From: Phoronis australis
Taxonomy: Eukaryota; Phoronida; Phoronidae
Direction of reading: 5' to 3'
NCBI GenBank assembly: GCA_002633005.1
Contig: NMRA01000679.1
Location: 127,801 to 191,800, forward strand
Length of the DNA stretch: 64,000 bases
The notes under the pieces: generated by a model
What the model saw: the letters and a program-made list of their open reading frames with translations, nothing else
Told to the model about the DNA's origin: nothing
Databases searched by the model: none
Shown: positions 43,301 to 58,300 of the stretch, one piece after another
How positions within the stretch are numbered: position 1 is the first letter of the stretch
How the letters are laid out: the number at the start of each line of letters is the position of its first letter
Position numbers and translations under genes: made by a program

Positions 43301-46300
43301 ACAAAGTGAAACCCGACCCTGCAAACCTTGCCGCGGTGCGTAATGCACCTGTTCCGACGTCTGAAAGACGCGCAAGGATTCCTAGGTTTACTCAACTACT
43401 ACAAAGGTTTCTTGGACCATTTTGTTGAGATTTCAGAGCCACTCCATGCCCTCACACGAAACAATGTAAAGTTTGTGTGGTCTGCACAGTGCCAACAGGC
43501 GTTTGACACGCTAAAAGCCATGCTGTATCAGAACTTGGAACTACACCTTTTTAACCCTACATGCGACATCATCCTCTCCACTGAGGCGTCTGATGTCAGC
43601 CTTGGTGCTGCGCTGTCACAAATCCAAAACAGAAAGGAAGTGCCCATTCTGTTTGGCAGCAAAACACTCGATGAGCGCCAGCACTCCTATGCAGTAAATG
43701 AGCGTGAAGCCCTTGCCGTCGCTCACTTCTCGGAGTACTGGGAGAAGTTCTTGCTAGGACGACATTTCACAATTTGCACAGACCACTCAGCACGTGCGTC
43801 AATGCTGAGTCAAACTGGCACAGGCAGAAAACACGGTAAATTCATCAGTTGGAATGACCGCCTTGCCGTTTTCAATTATACCCTAGAGTACAGAAAAGGA
43901 CAAGACAATGTTCCCGCTGACTATTTAAGTCGCTTAACTACAAAAAGTGACGCAGTCGCTGGGGTCAATGACCACTCCGTCAAAGCTATCATCACTATTG
44001 CGAGTAATGATGGTTTTTCATTAGACGCCATTCGCTCTGCCTGCAGCAGACCCCACTTATGAATTGCTCACCAGTTATGTATGCAATGGATGGCCTTCCA
44101 GAACAAACCTGTCTCCGGCTCTACAACGTTTCAACCAAGTTCGTAGCGAACTGTCTCTAGAAGATGGTTACTTGGTACGGGACAGCTCCGACAACCCTGC
44201 TATTACATGCATTGTTGCACCTACGAGCCTCCGGCAGCAAATCCTACAGATGGCACATGTAGGCCACCCCGGCATTCGCCGGATGAAACACAAACTACGT
44301 GAAGCCTACTGGTTGCCTGGGATGGATAAGGAAGAGGAACATTCAGTGCGATATTGTACTGTGTGCCAGGATTCCAATAAATCTGTACCAGCATACCACA
44401 TACCCTCGACTGCCATACCACCGCCAACCCAGCCCTGGAAAAAGATCGGCATCAACATCACTGTACCTTTTGCCACTGCACCTCCGAACAAACGTATCAT
44501 ACTAGCTGCCATCGACTACCATTCGTCATTCCCCTTCATTCTCAGCACGGGCGACATTACCACTGCTACCGTTATCCGCTGGCTGCGCAATCTTTTTTCA
44601 ACTTTTGGCAACCCCGACATACTTGTATCTGACCACGGCCCACAGTGAGCTACGATTTTGAGGTGTTCCTCCGCAACAGAGACATTTTCCACGAAGACAT
44701 TGCAGTCTATCACCCACGACAAAATGGCAAAATTGAAGTTTTCAACCGTTATTTAAAGAACGGCATACAAACCAAGAGTGATGACATTCCGCGGGACCAA
44801 CACCTATAGAGAATTTACTGGCTCATTTTCGGGGCTACATCTGCTCCGCCGCGAACTGCCAACAGCCCAGCCAAACTCTTCTTGAACCACAAATTTCGAC
44901 TTGCCTACGAGGTTGTTCGGATGGATCCCTCGTGGAGGGGAGCGCGTTCCAGTCTTCTCTGAGGAGAAGCGCGAGTCCGCTCGCCCAAAACCTACACCAG
45001 TTACACATAGAGGACCCTACAAAACTGGCGATTCCGTACACGTGAAGAAACCGCGTACTACCAAGGGATTATTACCATGGTCAGCCCCTCTCAAAGTTGT
45101 CGACTGCATTGGCAACTGGACGTATCGCTTTTCAGACGGTCAGCTTTGGAATGCCCAGCGCATGCGAAAGGTTTTCGAGGAGGCACCCGATACCTGCTAC
45201 AACTTCGCATGTTACCATGACCATTTTGACGTGCCTCGGCGATCGTTCCGCTCCAACAGAGGACTGCCACCAACTCGATTTCCGCACTAACGCTTGATGA
45301 GCGGGGGGAGATTGGTGTGCCGACCACACACCATCAGAAGATGTGCCAACCACGAACATTGAAGTCATGAGTCTCAGAGATGACTCATTTAGATTCTTAA
45401 GTCAGTGTGGCAAAGGACTCTGTAGTGTATAGACCTATTTACTAGTATTTCTGTATTATATGTAGTTATCATCTTCCAACAAGCAATATACGTGTTATAC
45501 CAATTTACTGTGTTACCACCTACATAACAGTTGCTACTTAGAACCACTTTCACATTGCGAAATAGAGCTATAACCCTGACTGTTGGTTTCCGTTCTTGTA
45601 CAAATCAAGTTTGCAGAAATGTGAACTTTCACTCATTTCATCGGAGACACTTGAGGGTCTTCATTCAGCGAGTTCACTGATGCAATAAATCGTAACCTCT
45701 GCCAACTATGCTTGCAAATATAAACTATCATGGGATATTGGCGAGCTGCAGGTCACCAAATTGAGCACTGATTATATTTCAAATATACCCAACAAAAGAC
45801 ACTTATATAAACAATACCTCTTTTAAGCAGGTCAGTATTTCATCATTGTCACCATCAAAGGCTGCTTCAAGAATTCGTTTGAAGCGCCTCCTCTGCTCTG
45901 CTTTTCTTCGTCGCTCCGCAGCATCCTTCTCAGCTTCACGTATTGCCTCTTCTTGCTGCATCTTTGCTATCTTGATAAAGGCCTGGATTTGAAAACAAAC
46001 TATGTTAGAACAAAGCAATGTCTAGCCTCTTTCAATACAATCAAAGTTCAGTAAGCTAACTTCTTCCCTTCCTTTGATTCATGCACCATGGGTTTTACAC
46101 TATCTTACAACGGCTTTGTTCCAGAAATGGATATTTTTCAAAATTGAATTTTATGTATTAATTTCAAAATACCAGTACCTCACGTTCCAGTTTTTCCATA
46201 AGTTCTTCATAATCCTTTTTCTCTTTCTTCATTCTTTGAATACGACACTTAGCAAGGAATCTACGAACCAAGCACTGTATTTTAAGCATAGCATCATCTT

Positions 46301-49300
46301 TCTTTGTCCAGGCTGGCTTAGCAACTGTTTCAGACTTTTTAGCACCAGTCCTTTCTGAAGCTTTGCTGTTTGTACTTCCTGCATTGAAGGAATTTCATAA
46401 ATTCACAAGCAGTTTTCAAACGTAACAATCAATTCATCTTCAGCTTATATTGTAAATGCATTCTATAAACACTGGCAGAAAGGCAAATCTCTTGGAAATA
46501 CAACTTTACCTCCACAAAAGTGCTAATACTTTCAACACCAAACATACAATCCCTCCAACAAAGAATGGTACCAAAACCAGCTGAGTATCCCGATATAAAG
46601 TAAAACAAAACAACAAAAACAAAAAACAACTGCCTGTGTTCTCAAAGACCCAACAGCTACAGACTGACCTGTGTTGGGTAGTTTTTGAAATTAAAAGCAT
46701 CTAAATGTCACCTGTTATGCTAATTAGCTCAAACTTCATTGGGACATAAATGGCTAATTAGGTGGCTTCGCAACTAAAAAATTTGTATAAACCTTGAAGT
46801 ATCCAACAACACCACCAACTTCAAACAAGACCAACGCGGAGCGTTGAAATGTGCCAACGAATGCAGCGCAAACGGGGTACTCCTAGGAAGGGTTGTTTAT
46901 TTGTATCATAAAATGGCCACTAAATGATGCAAACACATCCAATCCATCAAAAAACAGGAACATGCCATCACTTCTTAATAGAAAGCTATTTACCAAATTG
47001 CATACAAATCTGCCACGCAACTTCAGGGAAACAAAAGAAAATGGAAAAAATGAAATGTCCACTAGGGGGCACAGCCTTCATTAGATCCACCAAAAAGTCG
47101 TCGTCTTTTGTTAGCTTCAAATAAATACACTTACTAAATTTAATAAAGATCCTGCAATGGGTTTAGAAGATACAGCAATGGGCGCAAAACAAAACAAAAC
47201 AACCACTAAGAGGCGTCACATCAAAGGGTGACTTTTTGATAGCTGGCGACTTTAATGTCAATTTACTACAAACTTTCAATAATACAAAATTTGGTAATTT
47301 TTTGACCACATGTTAAACCTGTCTCTTCTTCCTGAGATAAACTTTCCTACTTGTCTCACCAACAACAGGTGTACTCTTATTCACCAAATTTATACAAAAT
47401 TCTATCCAACCACGAACATGTCTGAGGCTGGTATAGTGTACTTTATCGAACCATTTCCCATAATTTGTGTCTGTCAATATTAACTAGAAAGATTATTGTC
47501 ACAGGGTGACAATAATGGACTCTGCGTGTGCGTATTACTGGAATTATTATGGGAAGTTACTGACAGCAACCTGTTTACCAATATGAAAAGGAATTCTTTA
47601 AAATTGTAGGAGAAATTACTTATTAATTTTTTGATGACCTTTTCACTAATTGACCTCTTTTGGTGCATTATGAGCCCCGATGAGGCAGTAATTGCTAACT
47701 CGATTAAAAGTGTGGTTAATGTTAAAAATCACAGATGTTTTACTTTAAGCACTTCAGAATACAAGATGAATGAATTGGTCAAACTTTCAGAAGAAAAATG
47801 CACCTAATGACCCCATGGGTGCACCAAATTACCCGAAAATTTAGAATTTAAACTCAATCGCACTTAGTAGTAAACAGATATGTAATTTTGAAGTCTCTAG
47901 CTCAAAATTTTAGTTTGCACTCAATAACCTTTGACCTATTTTTCTGATTGGTTAGGCCTATTGCAAAGAAAAGTAGGGTATTCAATTGCCGTTTTGACTT
48001 ACACCAGTGTGCTAAAATTGAAACGAATTCCTTGAAAAACGTAAGATATAACATTTTGAACGTTACATGACCTTTGCACTAATTGACCCTATCCGGTGCA
48101 TTACAAGCGTCTTTAGGTGAATCATTGCAAAGCCCATGGAAAATGTTTCATGCTGAGAATCACAGTTGCCTAACAGTTGACACATCACAATACTTGCTGA
48201 TTGAAAAGGTCAAATTTTCAGAAGAAAAATGCACCTAATGACCCCATGTTTGCACTAAATGACCTGAAACTTTGGATTCCGAATTGAATTACCTGTACCA
48301 ATCAGAAATGTGAATTTGAAGTGTCTAGCTCAAAATTTTAGTTTGCACCTTTGACCTATTTAACCTGATTGGTTGACCTGATTACTTAGAAAAGTAATTT
48401 TTTGAATTGTCATGTTGACTTATACCTGTGCACCGAATTTGAAAAAGATAGCTTTAAAACTGGAAGAGTAGCATTTTGAAAACTATATGACCTTTGCACC
48501 AAACAACCCCTTCCGGTGCATTATGGAATATCATTATATAATGAATCAAAATTTATGTACTGTCAAGTCATATGCTGAATTTAAACAACGTTCCTGCACC
48601 CAATTTGGAGTTATTAAGCCTCAAAGTTGGTCGGAAGAAGCATAAGAAGAATAAGAATAAGAATAAAATTGAAGAAAACCCAGGAACAACAGTACTCTGC
48701 GCTTGTATGCGCAGAGTAATTACAAAAGTAAACCTCATTAACCTAAATTTATTCAGATAAAAGTCAGTCAAAAAAATCTCACGCCAATTTCAAAACTGAG
48801 AATACTTCCATTCCATCCGAAAACCAAAGGATAGTGGCACCTCATTAATAAGATTCCTACAGTCCAAGTTTAAAGAAAATCTGTTCAAGACCTTTAAAGA
48901 TACAGAGGTAAATGAAAAAAAAAACTTGCCACTAGAGGGCGCACCAGTGGTCAGATCCATCCGAAAGTCGTGGTTGTCTGTTGTCAACATCATATACGTA
49001 AATACACTTGCTAAATTTAACAAAGATCCTGCAGCAGGTTTAGGAGATAAAGCTATGGGCTCAAAAATGCCACTAGGAGGCGCCAGAGTAGTTGAAGTCA
49101 TCGGAAAATCATCATGAGGTGTCCTCTTCATAGTAAGAGCATACAAGCCAATTTCCACAATCATCCTTAAAGCGGTTTGGTTGATAGAAGAGTGAACGCC
49201 AAAAAACAGGTTCAAAAACAGTAAAAATGGCCACTAGGTGACGCAAACTATATTGAATCCTTCCGAAAACAGGATGATAACGTTATCTCACTAACAGATG

Positions 49301-52300
49301 CCTATATGCAAAATTTTATGAAAATCCGTTGAAACCTTTGAAGATACAAAGCTAAGCGTAAAAAACTAAAATTGCCACTAGGGGACACACCAGTAGTCCG
49401 ATCCATTCGAAAGTTGTCGTCGTCTATTGCCAACATCATACACTTGCTAAATTTAATAAAGATGCTTCAAACGGTTTATGAGATACAGCCATAGGTGCAA
49501 AAAAAACTGCCACTAGGAGGTTCCACAGTACTCAAAGTCGTTGGAAAATCATTATGAGCTATCCTCTTCATATTAAGAGCATACATGCCAATTTTCACCA
49601 TCATCCTTAAGAGCGGTTTGGTTGGTAAAGGGGTGGACGCCAAAAAACAGGCATAAAAACAGTAACAAGAGAAACACGGAGCGTTGAGATGCGCCCACGA
49701 ATGCATTGCAAATGGTGTACTTTTAAGGTTATTTATTTGTATCATAAAAATGGCCACTAGATGGCGCAAAAACATACAATCCATCCAAAAACAGGAACAT
49801 ACCATATTTCATAAAAATCTGTCGAGGAACTTCAGAGAAACAAAGGAAAACAGAATAAAATGAAATTGCCACTAGTGGGCACAGTGTCTGTTGGATCTGC
49901 CTGAAAGTCGTCGTCATCTGTTGTTATCTTCATATAAATACACTTACTAAATATAGTAAAGATCCTGCAGTGGGTTTAGGAGATACAACTATGGGTGCAA
50001 AACAAAACTACCACTAGGAGGCGCCACAGTAGTCAGTCACCATTATCAAAGGTGGTCTTCATACTGAGAACATACATGCCAATTTTCAAATGATTTGGTT
50101 GATACAGGGGTGGACGCCAAAAACAAGATTTGAAAACAGCAAAAACGGCCACTAGGTGGTGCAAAATACCTAGATTCCATCCAAAAACAGGAACATAGCG
50201 TCATCACACCAATAGATGCCTATATTTAAAATTTTATGAAAATCTGTTGAGGACCTTTGAAGATGCTGAGTGGAACATAAAAAACTAAAATTGCCACTAG
50301 GGATCTGTCCGAAAGTAGTCGTCATCTGTAGTCAACATCATGTAAATACACTTGCTTAAATTAAGTAAAGATCCTGCCAACGGTTTAGGAGATACAGACA
50401 TAGGTGCAAAAAAACAAAACTGCTACTAGGAGGCGTCACAGTAGCCAAAATCGAACCGTCCTCTTTATAGTAAGCACATACATGCCAATTTTCACAATCA
50501 TCCTTTTAGTGGTTTGGTTGTTAGAGGGGTGGACGCAAAAAACATACTCAAAAACAGTAAAAATGGCCACTAGGTGGCGCAAACTACGTCGAATCCATCC
50601 GAAAACGCAACAATAGCATCACCTCACTAATAGGTGCCTACATATCGAATTTCATGAAAATCCGTTCAGGACTTTTGAAGATACAAAGGTAAGCGTAAGA
50701 AACTAAAATTGCCACTAGGGGGCACACCGGTAGTCAGATCCGCCTGAAAGTTCGCTCATGATGTCCCATGAATAGAGCATATGTGCCAAATTTCGTGAAC
50801 GTATGTCAAAGGGTTTTGGAGATAGAGCAGCGGACGCCGGATGCCGCCCGGACGGATGGAGATGACGGCATAATGCGTCCACATATAAATATGTGGGCGC
50901 ATAAAAATGGTTACTATAGGTGGCACACTACATCGAATCCATCTGAAAACAAGAGGATAGCATCATCTCACTAATAGATGCCTATATGCCAGATTTTATG
51001 AAAATACGTTGAGAACCTTTGAAGATACAGAGGTAAGCGTAAATAACTAAAATTGACACCAGCGGGCACGCCGTCATGCTGTCCCATTATAGGAACACGT
51101 GAAAAATTTCAAGAACAAACATTACAGGGTTTTGGAGATAGAGCAGCAGAGGCTAGACGGACCAAGATGACGGCATAATGCATCCATATCTACATATGTG
51201 GGACCATAAAAAATCTATGACATATATTTTAAAAAATCTGACACGGATTTGCCAGAAACTCATTTTTCATTACGACAAACAACTATAGTATGAACACATG
51301 ACAGCAGAGATGAAGGGTGTCGATTGTGGGTACACACTGAGCCAAGTGAGTTGTGTAGCTTACATCAGAAGCAGAGTAAATGCCAACATAGAGAAACTTG
51401 TAATATTAATTCACAATTGTGACAAGTTGACCACAGTTCAAACTGACATGATGATGGTCTGTAATTCAAATCATTTTGAGATTACCATTTAAATCACATA
51501 CATGTGCTTCTGCAGTTGTACTAGATCATTAGGTGGACAAGACAGAAATTCAAAGGCCCATGAAAATTTGGTTTATTTTGCATATTATACTGTCAGTGTG
51601 CTCCTAGAGTACTTTCTAGTTCTACTCATATCCTTGATGAGTTCAGTAGCAGCCCTTTGTTTACACAAACCTCGTTAAAAACACGATTAGACTTCTTGTT
51701 TGCAAGCTTGATACTGATAAGCTCATAGATTCCTTTCTTCAGGTGTGCAGCTATTTAGTAAAACACCAAGAAACATAACAAAATATACTTCAAAGAATCC
51801 ACATGTAAAAAATCACGTCTTTTTCTCTTCCCGTTTAAAATTGCACTCCAGCATGACTGAAAATGGGTCAACATGCGCCAGATCCGCCATCTTGAAAGCA
51901 ACTTCCGGTTTTTTGGCTTTGTATAATAGCATGTCATCAGAAACTAATACCTGTAAAAATTCGAAGGAATTGGTCTTATAATGCGCCCTCTACAGGATAA
52001 AACGTTTTTAGGCCAAAATCGAGGTGCGCATGCGCGATCACCGATATTTCCGTCATTTTTAACCAGAAGTAAACAATTTCCGGTACACTTGTAGAAAACT
52101 TCCGGTCCATTTACTGTGCCCATTCTTAGCCTTTTACGTAAAAAATTGTAGCCTCCAGAAGCATTTGAACCTCTAAATGAAAACAAAATGGCCGCCACAG
52201 CCGCCATCTTGGATCTGATTTTAATGAAAAACAATAGGCTTCCAGTACTTCCGGAAGTACGTGTTACGTGTAAATTTCGTGATGATCGGACGAAAATTGC

Positions 52301-55300
52301 GACCTGTATCGAGCGAACAAACAAAAAAAAAACAAACTTAGTGGAAGAGCAACATACCAAGTAATAAATTAAAACATTAACTACATTCTTAGGCTGCATG
52401 TCTAGGCATTATGTTTATTAATAATTAGCTGAGCTCACAAATCCAACTAAGAAGGAAGCCAACATCTTGGTAACCACGCCACCTATCAGTATCTACATAA
52501 CATTTCATCTCTCTCAATATAACCAAAAAATATCCACTGTATTCGCCCCAATATCCGCCCATGCCCCTATAAGTACCCCCCCCGTTTTCAGACGTTGCTA
52601 AAATAAGCACTCAGTGCATGAACGCCGTGTACATGCGAAAAATGCCTTACAGTTCTAAAATTCTACAGTAACGTCTTCAATTTATCGATAAGATCTGAAA
52701 AACATCATTGTGTGCGGAATATGTAGAACACGAGCCTCGCTGCTATACACGTCAAACTTCCGCCGTGCTTCAAAAAGAACGCAAAAGTTTTGCTGACCTT
52801 GCAAGGGACGTGTCCTATAATGGTCTGGCCTTTCAGAACAGACGCAGTGTACTTGCCAACGGGATTGTACTGTATCTTTCCTGTACAGATCTCCCTCAAC
52901 GCGAATCCAAATTACTTTGTACAAGTGAAAACCGTGAATTGAAGACTAATAAGAAATTGACCTTTGTTAAAAGCACGTGGCCAGGAAGTGTGCACTACAT
53001 ACAAAAACTTTTCATTGAAGATTAGTCTTCAGGAACTATCTATTCATGAAACAGGTAGCATAGCATCAGCAAGAAATAAATACTGGCATTTATTTCCAAA
53101 AGTTTCTAATACCGTAAAAAACGGTTATTACGATTAATTTAATAATTCCTCCTAAAAATAACGCAACCGTTTTTCATCAACAGGCGTGATTTTCCATAAC
53201 TCCCTCAAAATGGCACCCAATGAGGAAAGCTTGTCTGAGTGAATAACAGATTTTTATGGATGGACAATTCCATGAAAAGGTCAACCTCGAGACAAAAAAT
53301 TAAAATTGTGGCTACACTAACATTTCTCATCTCATCTGAAAGCCCATTCTCTCTAGTTTCAGGACCCATATTTGACTGCCCCTCAATTTTTACCACCAAC
53401 AATATTATTTACCTAATAACATGTAAAAAATGTTCTATCCAATACGTAGGACAAACTCAACATAATCTAAAAACTCGGTTTCGTAATCATAGATTTAACA
53501 TAATACATTAGAACATTTCTGATACTATAGGTAATCATTTCAATTCCAAAAACCATAATATTCAAGATCTTTTTGTACAAATAATATAAAAACTCCAACA
53601 ACCCAGTACCCCTCACAGACTCAAAAGAGAACAATATTGGATAAACAAACTCAATACACTAGAACCTCATGGATTTAACATAAAAATTTCTTAAATTATA
53701 TCTGAATTTTTACGCAAAAATGTATCATATTCATTACACCATATCTTAAATGTCAATTGTCATAGTGTTTGATTTTACTTGATTTCTGTTTCTGTTGACA
53801 TAGGACGTTATTACATCCGAAAATTTCAGTTGACCACATTATAAAATGTAAATAAAACAAAGGGTTAATTTAATTAACTTATTGTTTTTCTGTTGGTACC
53901 CCGTGTTAGTTAAAGAAATGCTTAGCTTTTGGGAAATTCAAGATACAAAAATATTCATACAAAAGAAATCCCAAGGTGCTCTAGAGTATACGCAAATAAC
54001 AAGAGACCTAAAGGAATACATGTCAAGTTATTGTAGTTGGAATCAACATGTTATTTCTGCTCCGACCTGCTATGCTGTTTTGTGTTGAAAAAGCCGATAC
54101 CGGGAATTTTGAAGCAGTCAGGAATCTGTCACCTACTTTAGTGAGCATTTTTGTCACACCCTCACTATCTGTAGGCACTCTTTCTGTGTTTTTAGTGTAT
54201 TGGGTCATTGGGTGGCTTGTATAAAATTATTTCTTAGCAAATATTTGAATGACAGACGGGATTCTTAGCATCAGAGTCAAAGAATACTGCAGACACACAC
54301 AATGCTGTTCTCAATCATTCCTTGACAACTGGTCACATTATAGATTGCTCTGGTGTTCAATCATCCTAGACAAGGATAATGCCACCCTCACGCTCCTCAT
54401 AAAGGAGGCTTAATGCATATGAATCAAAATCACATTTATGCATGGGATTTACAAAAATATGTCCTGTTTCAACAGAATTTAGCTGAGAGTGCAAGGTCAA
54501 TGGGATGGGCACTTTACATCGAAAGAAATAGAAGATTCATAATAGGGCACTACCACCAGAAAACTGTACCAAACTGCTTTGTGTAGCAGTATGTCCACAA
54601 ATATATGGTAGTTAAATCTTCACTGATGTCAATGTAGCTGGTTGAACATGCCTTTCAATTCAGAAAAGTCGCCATGTTGTCCAGCATGAATTGTGAACAC
54701 TTGACCCACCAAATAAGTTACACCTGGGTGATTAATTCTGGTGTTAACTCTTGGATTGTACAGAATGTTAGGTAAGGATTCGTGTTACTTACCACTAGAG
54801 TATTTGTAAAAATAACTTTTACATACTTTACATCTGTAACCTAAGCTGTTGACGTCACAAGATGGCCGATCTAACCGAAATAAAGTCAAAATTTGGCACA
54901 TAAATAGCGATAACTTTTGAATTCACTATGCGATTTTGATAATCTTTTTCATTTTTGTGTTCCAGACATCAACACCCATTTTTTGTGATGTAGGCTTTTG
55001 TCTTCAAACCAAAAAGACAACAACTTCATACAGTCTCGAACCCTTAATTCAAAAGAATTTTTTGTAAATAAAAGCTAAATTACAAATTATTCAAGCCAGC
55101 CTAAAAAGTGTCTCTAAGGCTGCCAACCGTTTTGGGTATTGGCACCAGGCAATTTGAACATCATCACTTGCGCCTGCGTAATCTCTGACCCATGGTCAGT
55201 TACAAACACTCAATGCCAAGTGAAATGTCAGACAGCATTATTTACTTTGAAACCATTTTAAAAGCAATGAAGTTACACAAACTTTCGTGCTTGTAGAATA

Positions 55301-58300
55301 CGTAACATTGGAGCATTTTTTAGAACAAAAAATGAAAAAGCCCATTCACGAGATTTTTTAAATTTGTTCACATATCCATGATCTATCCAAAAACATATAT
55401 TTCAATGTCCACAGGCCTAAAGACAGGCTTGTAGAAGCACTTGAGTGACACGCACTACAAGGAAGTGCTTTCGAATTTATCTCCCGTCACGAGATGAATA
55501 CAGTGAAATCATTAATATCAATTTTATTAATTTTATTTGATAGTCCTCATATCCTGACCATTATGTGTTTTCTGTCATTGCATGCAATATACAAAGGCAA
55601 CACGTAGCACCTTGGTTGTCCGGTTAGGGGCTACAATGCTTTTCATGGATTTCTGAACGAATTTCGTCTTGTGCATTTTAAACGCACAGTAGGCGAAATC
55701 CACTCACTGACTAAGAGTTTTCACCATGTCAAAAATACATTCTACACTTAAAATTATGACTTAATTACACATGAAGTATAGCTATGCCAATTAAGGTAAC
55801 TTTGGCAAAGAATTCAAACTTCACTTTTTGGTCATCGTTAACTTTTTCACCAAGCGCACGGTATTTCAACTGGGTCACGTGAGTTAGGCAAAAGCTAGCG
55901 TGAGACTGAGCGAAGCACGCGACAGTCTGGCGCATGACACACGCCAAATAGCATGGGAAGGTATGAGGTGAAATTTGTAAGATTTGTGTCCCTAATGGAC
56001 TTTTTATTCGTCAACATGCGTGATTTCACAGAACTTCCTCAAAATCGCATCTAGCAAAAGAAACTAGAGCAAACCGCGACAAATTTTCATGAATTACGGC
56101 GTTTTCCCCATTCTATAGCCCAACAACAAGTTAGGAAGATGACCCCTGTAGCCAATATCTTACACGACTGACTAACTCCAAACTTTCATTTAGGGTTAGA
56201 GGGCCAGCTCTCTTTTGTTCGATAATTGCCCTAATTTCAAATCAGATCGTATCTAGCCTGACTGGGCTGTGCTGTTAAAAACAAAAGTTAAGTTCTAACA
56301 TATTTCATGATGGCGTTCTGTCGTTCTGTAACTTTTCCAGACGTGAGGGGTGCTGAGCGTGCGATAACATCTGGCTCCTTTGTTAACTGCCCACAGTCTT
56401 TTGTCCCGTATGATAACAAGAAGAAAATTATCTCCCAGGCTTCAAAGGGTTACTAAACATGGTAGAACTGCTCTCAACACCGGGTAGAGGTTTTCACCAA
56501 CAGTGAATAAAAAATGGTAACCGAGGTGTCGTGTTTTCTCCGTTTGTTAATAAGCATTTCATTGGCATTTGGACTTGTTCCACAAAAGATTTATCTTCAT
56601 TTTCGAGTGAACACTAGCAAGCCTAATTACAACGAGAAGTTGAGGAGCTCTCAAACTGTGTTACATAGTAAAGCCGCTCATTTTGGAAGTTTTGACGTGC
56701 GGTTTTGAAGACCACTCGTTCTGGATTTACCCCGACCCAAAAATGTATACGCACCCCTGAGGAACGGATCCCAGCGGCCTGTTATATTAATAAAGTCGAA
56801 CGCTCGGCGTAGCTGACCCTATAAGCATCAACGCCAGCGCCTTTATGAGAATAACAGTGGGTATACCAGTACTGTGTGATTCATTTTTCTTAACACTTCA
56901 AAATCTTATTTGTGTACCATTTGCACAAACTCAAATGAGAGACCTCATTTCATTACAGCAGACTTTTGGTACTTAAGTTATGGGAACCAGTAGTCAAAAT
57001 TGCAGATTCTGTGGTTGCACGCTATTACCGAACGCGCATGAACACATGCAGCCAAACCCAGTGCGTTGGTAATCTTAACTTCTGTTGTAGTTGGGCGATT
57101 TTGGTGATTCAAAAACTAAACATGATCAGCATTTGACAAGGAACTCAGAAATGCTATTGGTGTATGTTCAAATATGTAAAACATAGCTTTCAGTTTTAGC
57201 AGCACAGCCCATGCAGTCAGGCTAGATACGATCTGATCGGAGATTAGAGCAATTATCAAAAAAAAGAGAGCTGGCCCTCCAACCATAAATGCCAGAACGG
57301 AAGTTAATCAGTCGTGTAAGATATTGGCTACAGGGGTCATCTAATTCCCAACTTGTTGTTGGACTATAGAATTGACCAACAGGAAAATGCTGTAATGTGA
57401 ACATAAATCAATAGCATTTCAAAATTCCACGTCAAATGCTGATCATATTTAGTTTTTGAATCGCCAACATTGCCCAACTGCAACCGAAGCAACGACAATA
57501 TTCTTTTGGAATGTAGCTCTGGTGTTGACTGTTCACCTGTGGTCTGTAATAAGCCTGATAGATAATTGGCCTGCCTGTTGTCATAGCAGACAAAAGACTG
57601 TGCTTGGCAGTTAACAAAGGAGCTAGTTACGAAATCGTGACAAATGGGCAGTTGCCGTTCATCCGAAACTTATCCATATCATCCTAGACCTTCAATTTGC
57701 AGGGGAGTTGCTCCGGACGGGCTTTTTTGGAAGATTTTTGTGCTTTGACTGGGAATTTCTTGCGAACTGGGTGAAGCAGGACACCGTCAATGGTATTGGG
57801 AGAAAGAACAATTCTTCATGGTTTGTTGAACCTCTGTTTTGTGTAAATCGATTGAGTTTTGTGTTTGCTATGGATGGCTAAAGTGAAGCACCCGTGGAAT
57901 TTCTAGTCGGGAGTGTCATACCTTGTAATATTATTATAGTGTATTGGGGACGATCAGAAGCTGAGGACGCCTGGTGTCCAGAGTCAAGGTATTTGTGTTA
58001 ACTAATAACTCTATATTCCTGCATATATATAAATGGTTCATTTGATTTTATTTGCTGTACTGTCGCCCCTGTATGCCTGTGGCATCCAGGGCAATGTAAT
58101 TGCAATGCCTAGCAATATACATGTACCTGTTTTATATCAGTATTAGAAATTTGCTGCTTTTGGTTTGCAAAAACTTGTCATTTTGTTTGTAAACCCTTGA
58201 AGGCCTATAGGTAAATTCTAAGAGGTCAATAAGTGCAAAATTGGTGATTTATATCAGAGCCACATCATGATCACATACACAAAGAGCTGAATCTGGAAGT

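Larger units (their letters stand above)
41268..45529 (+). mobile_element. Ty3/Gypsy LTR retrotransposon 1, full length but broken
   Basis: Two 217-bp LTRs, a 5-bp target duplication GTTGC (41263-41267, 45530-45534), a primer binding site, a gag-pol order of capsid, zinc knuckles, RT, RNase H and integrase, and a polypurine tract GCGGGGGGAGAT (45301-45312). It lies in the intron between exons 4 and 3, antisense to the host gene. The frames are broken at several points, so it cannot move by itself. The LTRs differ at about 11 of 217 positions, so the insertion is fairly old. Confidence 0.95.
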
